Of a DNA stretch of 64,000 bases, positions 1 to 11,500 are shown in pieces; position 1 is the stretch's first letter, and each line of letters opens with the position of its first letter. The translations under genes and the position numbers were made by a program. The notes beneath the pieces were generated by a model. That model saw only the letters and a list, made by a program, of their open reading frames with translations, was not told the DNA's origin and did no database searches. Source of the stretch: Bolinopsis microptera (taxonomy: Eukaryota > Ctenophora > Tentaculata > Lobata > Bolinopsidae); NCBI RefSeq assembly GCF_026151205.1, contig NC_087076.1:6438902-6502901 (forward strand), in the 5' to 3' direction.

Positions 1-1006
1 CATTCCTGAGCAACCGACAAAATTAGATTTTTAGTGCCGACATGGACAGTTGGTAGTGTCAGGTTCTTGCACACAGGCTGGCTTCACGTACAACACCAGC
101 AGGCTTACACGTACAACACCGGCAGGCTTACATGTCTATACCATGTCTATATCATGTCTATACTGCCAACGGTTGAAGTCATATTACGTGATAGAAACCC
201 TTATTTCTTGATTTGAAACAAAATAGATGTACCATTTAAGATTCTGCTGCTATTTGATCACATGTTCAGTGCAATACATAACATGATCTTAGGAACCAAT
301 AATTAAGTTTCTCCAAACATCAAAATTGACGTAAAACTCCGGTATGAGGCGATTTTGTCTATTTTGATTTTTGAAGCGTTGAATGTCAAAGTAAAACTCG
401 TCAAATTAGGAATAAGTTAGACTGCAAAATCATACATATATAAATATAATATCAGCATCATAACTTCCCCACTATCCGTAATGGGCCCATGTCGAGAAGT
501 GCTAAATTATGTCAGATTATTCTTGTTAATTATTAAAGCTGGAAACAAGAACTCAAAATATAAATTGTTTGATGAACCGGCAATCTTACACTCTTAGACA
601 AATTATCATACATTGAAAGCAACATTGGATCTGGTTAATCTTGTTTTAAGGCAATTGAGGATGGTCTCAACCTGCTTCTTTGAGGTATATAAAACTTTTA
701 CCTACATACAACAAATGTATCTTAACTCGACTATCAATTTTCTTTAAGAAGAACAATTACAAAACAAATTTATTTAAGTAGAGCATACCCTAAATCAAAA
801 AGCGCGAAATTAAAAGAATATTTACGCACAATCTCGCCTGTAAAATCTCGCATTCGAATCGCAATTTTGCGAAAAACTGAGCATAATTAAGTATATTCGG
901 AGAGTTGATGATAGAATCCGTTCGTCATTAAGAGTTAACTCAAAGCATCCTCAGTTTTGTCCGGTTGAATTCATCTGCACACAGTGCATGAACAGTGGCG
1001 AATTGC
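1..1006. other. 3' flank of the BICRA-like gene, no gene seen
   Basis: AT-rich sequence with no convincing exon. On the minus strand it lies downstream of the predicted stop of the BICRA-like gene, and a possible AATAAA polyadenylation signal (minus strand) lies near 765-772. Two short direct repeats ('cagcaggcttacacgtacaac'-like) occur near 85-135. Confidence 0.4.
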
Positions 1007-2532
1007 TCAGTCAAACTCTCCTGAAATGGGGTTTGTTTACTGGACCTCCGCCAAGATCACTTTGCAACAACATGGGAACCACGTGAATTTGAACGTTTTG
1101 CAGGACAAAATACATAATTCCAAAACGTCATAGATCACGTGACAGCAACCGACCAATCAAATCGCAAAGAAACAGTTTTGAAATGCGCAAAGCTACACTC
1201 TTTGCAAGGTGCGCGCACGAAAATATCAAAAGGAAAACTGTGCGCGCAGAGAACCAAAAGTGCCAAATTATACCGCCTTACCTTCAGGGTCGGGAGAAAT
1301 ATTTTCACTTTCCCTCTGCTCCTCTCTCGCTTTATCAGCCTTAGCCTTACGGATTTCATCCTTGAGTTCTTGCAGTTCCTCTTTGTCTTGAGGGACTTTC
1401 TGTTGCAGCAAAGACACAGCAACAGAGCTTTCGGCGTAATTCTGAGGTATAAACAAGGTAACCTCAAGTCTTAAAATGCAAATGGTATTCCAAGGAAGAA
1501 ACCGTATAAGAAACATTAATTTGTATCATCATATTTACCGGCATAGGTCTAGCAACATCCGCCATGATTCGACTGTAGTACTTGTTGAAAAGATTCTCCT
1601 TTCTTTTATCTAACTTTTGTGATACTTCGTCATGCAACTTGTCAACTGACGAAATAAATATCGTGAACATTTTTGTAGGAACAAAATGTGACACACACCA
1701 GGAGATGCCAAATGGGAAAGGTAAAGCACCGATAAAAAAGACAAAATTAGGGTACTCATTGTACACTGGTGGAATGTAATTTACTCAACAGTAATTTACG
1801 GATAACCTTACACGTATTTTGATGCTACCTCTTTTAAGATAGGAATCCTTTGTGTCCGGCTCAAAGAAGATGTGGTATTTCATAAGTTTTCTAAAAGCGT
1901 CCGGGAATGATTCAAAGGGAGTGTTACAGTCTGGTCTTTGGACAGCCTCACGATCTCCTTCCAATGATTTGTTTACCCTGGAAACAGCCAAATTGTTAGA
2001 ACTACAAATAAAATGAAAAAAATTCCTTCGCCAGAATTTTGCATACTGAGACTCCTTTTTCTATTTCGTTTCAAATGAATGATCTAAAATTAAGTAAAGG
2101 GAAGATAACAGTAAATACCTCAGATCTCCTAACTATGTTATTCAGATTCTAACCTCTGTATAAGTTCGTTGTGTTGTGATGAAGCAGCAGTCTGGTGAGG
2201 TTTAGGCTCTATCCTGGTCAACTTGTTGGGTTGCTGAGAGGAGGATATCCCTGCCTTGGTCGGCGTCAACTTCCGCTTCCTGTTCTGTTCCTGAGCTGAC
2301 AGGGTGCCTCCTTTTGGGAGCAGAATCTTTTCTGACGGCTTTGAGGACTGAGAAGTTAGTATCTTTACCTGACAAATGATGATTCGTTAAATGATGATCT
2401 AGTTATTCTGATGTTTTAAATGTACATTTTTATCGTGAAAATTGATTTTATGGGGGGTATGCAACGACCATTAATGACCATTAATGACCATTAATGACCA
2501 TTAATGACAATGTCAGTTTTGTCAAAATTTCA

Positions 2533-2575
<43 letters not shown>

Positions 2576-5500
2576 TCTACTGACATTAATGGTCATGTTT
2601 TTCCGGCACTTCTTAGAGCGAAAAGGACGGACGCCTGCATCATTTAGACCCTACCTTAAGTTAACTAACTACAAGTATATGTTATTATTTTACATTTACA
2701 ATTAGAGATTCGAAAGAGAAAACTTAGAATAGAATCTTCCGTGGTTAGGCAGACCTTCCAGAATATCACTAGAGTGGATTCCAGAGTGAGTTAGGGATTA
2801 CATTTATCAAGTTCTAATGTAATGAAGAACAAATTTTGCGGCCACGGGATTTAAACCAGATAACAGTTGGTGACTTATAGTTATCAATAATAATAATTCA
2901 AAGGGCAATTTAGGAGTATCAGATCGTATCAATAGTAAAATATCAATCAATAATAAAATAATAATAACACGGGTATTAAAATTAAATATTTCGTTCCCGT
3001 TCTTAAATATCATATCAATATTTATATTTGAGCCAAATCATTATGCTAGTCGATTACATAGTAATTACACAGTAGATGAACTTATTCAACTTTAGCACTT
3101 CATGAAATACATCGTCATCAGTCTGAATCGGTCAACAAAAAAGCTGATCTTTTCCTAGGATTAGATAGAACAATTCGTTTACAGTTCAATACTCTGCCTT
3201 TGGCAGTTTAAAGTTTTGACCCAAAATCGAGCACTGTCATCATGATAGGGACAAATTGATGCGGCAGGAATTCGTCTAGATCTGCAGTTGCCCTTTTTTG
3301 AAGCAGAGACACTCATTGATAAGATGGTACCGAGGCAACGAAGGGGACGTTTAGCATTTTTTGGAACAAAGGTAGCACTTAATGAGTCGCCCTTTCGAAT
3401 TGTTCGACGTTGACAGGGCTTAGAAGAATTTTTGCAGCCCGGTTGGTATGGCACAGAACCCTCGAAACAGCCGGTACCAAAAAATTTCGATCTCCGACTT
3501 TTATTTCCAAATATCGTCTTACGATGGCATAGAAGGTACTGTGAGGAGGTATTGAAAATCCAAATTATCAAAAGCAATCAACACAAATAAAGGAAATCAA
3601 TACAATTCAAATCGACGCAAACTGCAAAGCATTTATACTAAGTCAACTGTAAACAAGCATTTATACTAAGTCAACTGCAAACAAGTATTTATACTAAGTC
3701 AAATGCAAACAAGCAAACAGACAAGACAAGTTACCAACGTATAACAGAATGGTGCTTGGCACTCATTCCGAAACCGAAGGCGAATATTAATTCGTTTTCT
3801 CAAACGAGACTCTGGCAATCGATGTAGGGGGCTGTGAGAAACTTTATAGAAGTGATACAAAGTGATCACAATTGTAAATTTCTTGGACATGTTGCTTCCA
3901 AGATAGTTCAGAATTTCAATTATTTAATGACCATTAATGACCATTAATGACCATTAATGACCATTAATGACCATTGATGACAATGTCAGTTTTGACAAAA
4001 TTCCATCTACTGACATTAATGGTCGTTGCATACCCCCCGATTTTATTTTAGTTATGAAGACTTATGCTAATTCCTTTTGAAAAAAAAAAACAGAAGTTAT
4101 CAGCTTGGGACTTAATCAGCACATTAAAAAAAACAGAAGTTCCGTTATTACTGGATAATAATAAAAATGACTCACGTTATTATTAGACGGAGCTATGGGA
4201 GAGTAGATAGTAAACTGTTTAGTTTTACCGTCCTCCGATTTGGGGTTAACATAGCGCACTGTGTACATTTCTGAAAACACATTATATCGTAAAATGTAAA
4301 TCCTTTTATTTTGTCATATCATACTAAATAATGACTGAAGGTTGTAATCGAAATTTGTACCAAATATCTGTAAATATTGCAAATTGGAATAGCGTTTAAA
4401 TAGCAACTAGAAAATCCAGAAAACAGTTTCGAAGGCAGAACTACCTCCAATGAACTCACTATTAATTTTACTGCAAATAATTTAAATTTATTTGTTAATG
4501 TATTATAATGTTCACTTACTGGATTGGGAGAGAGAGTTCTGGATAGCAACTCCATTGACAGGCCTCAGATGTCCATTGGGAGTTTTAATGAACTTAGCAG
4601 CACCGTTACCTTGAGGAATTGTAAAATAAACATGAGTAGAAGTAGCTGGATTTATCTGTTTAGCTGGCTGTTGTGGCTGTTGTTGTTGTTGTTGTTGTTG
4701 TTGTTGGGTATTCAGGGAGACGATGGAACCTCTGATACTTTTCCCTCCGTTTATTTGCACCACAACAGGACTGCTCTGAAAGGTCTGGCCAGCCTGCTGA
4801 GCCGTGAGGATGACAGGCCGCACCGCCGAGTAGTCTGTTGAGGAGGATTGCGCGGGAGTCGCTACAACATTGGGAGCTCGGTTTGGGAGACCGGCTGTTT
4901 GTTGGAGGGGTGCGGAGTTCCTGATTTGGTTTCGGACAACATAGGGTTGCTGAACTGAAGTGGCACGGAAATGGGTACTGGACTGGGTTGAGATAATGTT
5001 AGGTTGAGATACAAAGGTCTGGTTAGGCCGGAGTTGTCCTATGATCTGAGCAGGTTGAGGTCCCACAAATACAGGGTTGTAAGAAGGTACGTGACCGGCA
5101 TGTGATACACGTAACGTTGACTTGTCCTCGTTTTCGATAACTTGTTGATAGGACGAGGTCCGGGGAAAACCAGGCCGATTGTTCGATACCTCATCTTGCT
5201 CGCCGTAGTCGAAATGAGAAAGTCGCTCCGTGGTAACAGCGCGGCTGGTAGACAACACGTGGTTCTGAAAAGGAAAACGGGGCTGTGACGTCATGACCTG
5301 GGCTGGAGCCACAGTCTGGGTTCCTGGGCGCATGTTGTTCTGCACCAACATGTGCTGCTGGTACTGGGGGGTGACGTAACGTGTGACCGGCCGCAGAGTC
5401 TGGTAGTTGTACTGGTACGACTGTTGGTTGGTTTGTGGGTAGGTTCGTGTGTAGGTCATGTTCTCGTAGTTAGGCTGATAGGACTGCTGTTGGGGCCGGG

Positions 5501-8500
5501 GCGCCTGTTGTTGGTAGGCTTGTGGGGGACGAGGTTGGATTATCTGCGGTCGTTGGGGTGATGCTTGCTGAACTACTGGAGCGTGGGTTAGCTGAGTCAC
5601 TCCCGGACCACCGCCCTGAAATACCAAACATTAGATTATCACTACATATTCGGAAAAGTAAGTTAATTCGCCATATTGTAACCTGATCTGAATGGTAAAT
5701 TGACCTTTAGGTCAATTTCGCAGAATATTAGTTATATTATGATAATATCAAATATAATGATGAAGATAAAGTTGAGATAACCTGCGGCAAGTGTTTAAGC
5801 TGGAGCTGGTGGTGAAGGTGCCGCCCCGGGTGATACCCATGATTAGCCACCTGTTGAGCCTGCTGTTGACCTGTTGCCGGCCCACCCTGATTGTCCATCT
5901 GGATGACTGTCTGAGGGCGAATGGGCTGGTTGTTCAGCATCATTAGGTTTCCTGTTTTTGGATCCCGTTGGAGCTGCAGCACCATCTTCTGAGCTTGGGG
6001 AACCTGAACATTATTAGAATCAAGAATTATTCAAAATTTCCCTAACCAATGAAAATATTATGACCTACCATTATTGATTATCAAACTGAAAAGTGACAAT
6101 AGCAAAAATTACACCTTTGGGCAATTCCACGGTAAGGTTCCACTTGGTGAAAATGAAAAATGTTAAGATAGGCACTTAATTTTGGTAAGAACATGTTCAT
6201 TAGACTCTTAACCTTACAGGTCAACAAAAGTTTTTTGTTTCATGTTGCGTTAATTTGTGATTTTTCTCATTCAAAGGAACACTACTCGGAAATGAAAAAA
6301 ACCATTCAAATTTTCAAAGGGCCATATAAAGGGTATGCAGCAATATTTATCTATGAAATTCCATACACTAAGGCATAAGAATTAGAGCTAGAGCTATATG
6401 CAAAGTTTCAAAACCGTTACTCAAATACTTTTTCTAAAAAATTTCCACAAAGATGGTGTCGCGTCCGTCACAAAATTAAGCAAAAAAGTTTTTTCAGAGC
6501 CACATAGTGCTATTTATATTCAAAAAATCACTGTAACCTATCTCTTCTGAAAGCAAGGGAGTAACGTAGAAATTATCAGGCTTGTATCTTTTAAGAAACA
6601 AATTTTGGAACTCAACTTGTCGCGTCCGTCACATTTTGTTGAAAATGCTCCAAAAAATCTTTTAACAGACTTAAATGCATTTTTGTTAAAGCTGAGACCG
6701 TCCTTAACAAAAGGATGTCGTCAAATCGAAAATTGGACAGAAAATGACTTCTACTCAATTGAGACTGTTTTGAGAGATATTGAAATACGAGGGTAAAATT
6801 CCAAAATTTTCCAGGGGGCTTCAACCCCCCCCCCCCCCCCCCCCACCTGAAGTAAATTGCCAATTGGTCTGTTTCACTTTTATCCACTGGATTTAGCCCT
6901 GAATCAAAACAAAAAGTGGCAGAAAGTAAAGGTTATGGTATTGCACACCATATCCTGGAGTTTCATCCCGTTCCAAAAATTATCCACCAAATTATGCAAA
7001 AAAAACTTATTTTTGGCAAATTTTAACATTTTTCCGTGACAGATGTTTTTGAAAGTGACCATCAGCAGCACAGTCTTTTTGATTCTAAATCAATCATGGT
7101 GCTCAGCATGAGAGAGGCCGGAAAAACATATACATTATGAGAGGCATACACCCGGCCGCGGTAGATATAATAAGACTGCATTGCACACCACCCAGTGAGG
7201 CAGATCAGTTTCTTAGCACAATGTGAGGCAACATAGAATTAAAATAGAGGGAACAATTTATAGTAATTAAACAATTAGTGTGAATTGTACTACCACCTCA
7301 GCAGAATCCACCTCAATCTCATGCGGGAAGAACTACAGTCCGATCATATTTTTATTTGTTAACTTTGCTCTTCCAGTGATGATAATTTAGTCACCAAATT
7401 CTGTTCCTCATATTCAATTGAAGGATAATCTTCGTATGTTTGTAGAAAGAGTATTTGATTTTAAAGATAAGTCTTATATTATTCCTAATCTTTATACTAA
7501 GAAGGCCTATTTCTCTGACAATGTTAGTAAAAATAAAGTTCAGTTTTCTAAAGATACACTTTTGGAATGTCTTAATTATTTGATTGATAATTCTTATGTT
7601 ACTTATCAGGGTCAAATTTATAGACAAGTTATTGTAATACCAATGGGTACCAATGCAGCACCACAAATAGCTAATGTTTATTTACATGTTTACGAATATA
7701 AATATATTAAACTTTTGATAGAAAAAGGGGATACAGAAAATTTAAAAAGATTAAAAGACACATTTCGTTATCAAGATGATTTGATAGTTTTTAATGATTT
7801 CAATTTATTACAGAATGTATTAGAAGATATTTATCCTAAGGAAATGATAGTAAATAATACTAATATTTCGGCTCGTAAATGTTGCTATCTAGACTTAAAC
7901 ATTAGTATTTATCAAGGGAAGTTTAGAGTGACATTATATGATAAAAGAAAAGATTATAATTTTAAAGTTATATCTTATCCGTTTTTGGATGGAAACGTTC
8001 CAAATAATTTGTCTTATGGAATATTTATTTCTCAATTAGTACGATTAGCCAGAATTAATTCGACACTTAAGGGTTTTAAAAATTGTGTTACCGAACTTTT
8101 AGGTAAATTGGTTGCACAAGGATTTAAGTTAGCTGCATTGCGCAACAAGTTTGTCAAGTTTTATAAATCAAGATTAAATATTTGGGGTAAATATGGTAGT
8201 GATATTTATGATGAATTTATTGAAATGTTTCAATCACCTAATATTATTTTGTAATTTGTATCGACATATATCGTTTTTCAGTTATATAAGTTACCTAATA
8301 TCTATTAATTATTCTAGTATTTGTGATTAATTTGTATTGATTTATTATTTGTGACTTAAAAATTAGTAACAATTATATTACCATCTAAAAAAATTTTTGT
8401 CGAAAATTTATTTTATGAAGTCTAAAAAAATTTTTGTCAAAAATTTATTTTATGAAGGAGTAAGTTGTCAAAAGATGCGCATTTGTATATTCTGTATTCA

Positions 8501-11500
8501 TTTATTGCTTGTTTAATTTGTTTTTTGTGTTTAATTTACGATTATTTGTGTTTGAGATTCTGTGATTAAATTTATTTTGTTGATTGTAATGTTGTGATAT
8601 CGCATAATTTATTGTAAATGTAGCATATGTTTCAGAAAATTATGTAATGTAATGCGATGGAAGTTCTTTAAGCTGGCAATTCCAGTCCAAACCCTGGAAA
8701 CATGACATAAAAGATTCGGTTTTACTTCTTTGAATGAAAAGCACTAATAAGCTTTAATTTTATGATATTTTACTAGAAAACCCGTGGTAACAGGGAGGAA
8801 CCTAATAGTATTCTTTGGAAGTAAGTTCAAATCGTTTCAAAAAGTATTCATCCCCACCGAAGATACAGCCGATTAAAATGTAGCTCGCACTGAACACAAC
8901 GTTATTACCACAAAACCGATCAAAATGACGTTAAAACAATCATTGCACGTGCATGTGTGCATTAAAACACCGTTGCTATTCAATTCTTTGAATTATAATA
9001 GAGATGAATTAGAGTAATGCTTTCCACGAAATCCGACAGTTATTGGTATCGGTTCTCCATAATGAATTTCTTACAGATAATCGTGTATCGTCTACAATGA
9101 TATTGAGGTTGCTAAAGAAAACCTTGACTATCAAGAAAATATGTATCGTCATTTCGTGTTTTATCATCTCTTCTATACTAGTACAACCGCCAGTCATGCT
9201 ACAAACACAGATAACACTATCAACTTTCACTTTCGGTTTTGTTAATGTCATAGGAGAGGAGAAAGAAAATCCTGTCAGTTCGAGTTTCAGGATTCAGCTA
9301 TCCAGGGGAAAATGTTTGGGTTCGGTAACTGGGTCCCTTGTTCAAGCGGCGTTTTGTGACCCGACAATATCACAGTCATTCAGCTTCACTCTGGACGGCA
9401 GGCTGATGTTTGAGCACACTAAACAGTGTTTACAAAAGTCAAATACCTTAGTTTCTGGTTCGGGACATCTTTTAGAACTCGGCGATTGTACTGAAGCTCC
9501 AAAATTTACCCTTCTTAACGAAACTTACCTTCAGCTTACAAATCATCATCTTACATCTGACTCAGGCGAGGTTTTGTGCATAACTCCAGTGACAAAGGAT
9601 AATTCAAAAATAAAACTCCATGCAACATTTAACCCCCATCAAGGTGATTTAGTAGGCCTCATGACTTGTCTTACAGATTATTCCAACGTGATACTTATTC
9701 AAGAAAACACATTTTTGGAGAGGAGAAAAGCTCTGATCCAACCGTTACCAGTGACCAACTCCACTTGCGACTACCCAGCCTGCAGTCTGAACAAGCGAGC
9801 ACCCCCAGTCACGCTGCTTCCTCCTCGCCAAACTAAAAGGTGCTATAATCTGTCTAAATGTGTGACAGTAGTCACTAAAACCGGTAGAAGACCCCATCTG
9901 GTGACGAGATTAGCTCAGTCTTTGAGGGAAGTAAAGGGTTACGATCTCCCCATAATCGCTGTGGATGATGGTGGGGAACCTTACTCCCAGGAGATTCAGA
10001 GGAACTTGTCACATTTTCAGAACTTGAACTACATTATTAGTGATCCTGATAACGAGGATTTAGGGATTGCACTGGGACGGACGCTGGCAGTTCAACAGGT
10101 CAGGACAAAGTATTTTCTCTTACTTGATGACGACACGATTATCACCAACCGCACCAACATTGAACTACTTGCTGAGATTTTAGACACTACAGATGCATCA
10201 CTGGTGGGTGGAAAAGTAACTGAAAATGCTGATTTTTCTGGGTATTTGCAGTTTGGGTACTCGGATATAGAAAAGAGACGACAACTTACTCTTTATAAAG
10301 GTGCTTGTGCAAGGTTTAATGAAACAATAGAGAACTTTCCAGAGTGCCTGAGATGCGAATTGACCACAAATGCTTTCATGGCAAAGACAAAGGACATTTT
10401 GGAGGTGGGCGGCTGGAGCGAAGAACTGAAGATTGTGGAACACAAAGACTTGTTCCTGAGACTGAAAGCTGCCCAAAAGAAAGTTGTTTACTGTCCCGAT
10501 TTTCAAATCCACAATGAGAAACAGACGAATAAGGAAAGAGATGTTGCTTACACGAAAAAGAGGTTCGGCCGATTTCATCTCATGAGAACACTTTTTGATA
10601 ATATTTGGAATGTAGATGAAACTGTAGAGACATTTACCAAACGTATGACAGAAGAAGTTCGGTCGGAGATACTAAGTGTTAGTTGATTCTGTACACTAGG
10701 ATATTATGTTCAGCCGGTTATTCGAACGTAAATTTTTATGCCAGCTTTGTTATGCAGATTACGGAATTTTTTCACTACACGAATTAACAAGTTTTGTAAA
10801 ATCGGTAGTTATTGTTTTTGTAGTTGTTTTAGCAGTTCTTTTACTGATACATCTCAAAAAAGATTGACGGTGTTACTGTACACATCACAGGTGGTAGTTA
10901 CAATTCCCCAATCGAATTTATTAATTTTGTGCCCATGTATTTGTAAACAAAGCTTAAACACAAATTACTGGAAACTGAAACAATTACATCCTTAAAGCAC
11001 TGACCTTGTTGGGGCTAGTGGAATACAAGGTTTGTTGGGAATGTAGTTGAGGAATATTGTTCGGCTGGGGAGAAGTTTGTTGAATAATTGTTGGGACTGT
11101 CCCGGACATGTGCTGTCCTCTCCCCTCCATCATCGTTACACTCTACAAAATTAAGATGTTTCATCATGATGTCTTATAAATTACCATTATTACATATTCT
11201 TCAAACCATTTTGGATCATATTAAAGGAGAATAAAGATCACTAAAATTAAAAATACTCACATTTAAAGAAATACTCATATTTAAAGAAATACTCACATTT
11301 AAAGAAATACTCACCTTTAAAGAAATACTCATATTTAAAGAAATACTCACATTTCCTTGAGAAGAAGTCCCACCAACTGACTGTATGGGCCGTTTGTTGG
11401 GATGTGAGTAGGGCGGCACTTTGTAGACTACTGTCATCTTATCTGTTCCACTGATAAGTCCGTTAAATCTTGTCTCACTGAGCAAAGTGCTTATTTTAGT

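Noticed and set aside
1464-1766. Reading the open frame as an exon with a transmembrane segment (FVFFIGALPFPFGISW)
   Set aside because: An acceptor at 1765 is in phase, but the acceptor at 1646 gives a continuous GLTSCR1-like domain. The hydrophobic stretch is better explained as retained intron sequence.
4524-4841. Plus-strand ORF with a leucine run
   Set aside because: It is the antisense shadow of the polyglutamine-coding part of the BICRA-like exon 5.
9043-9096. Start of the glycosyltransferase at 9043
   Set aside because: The codon there is TTG; the first ATG is at 9097 and directly precedes the membrane anchor.
11255-11350. A CRISPR-like array
   Set aside because: The 18-bp units are contiguous with no spacers and lie in an animal gene.
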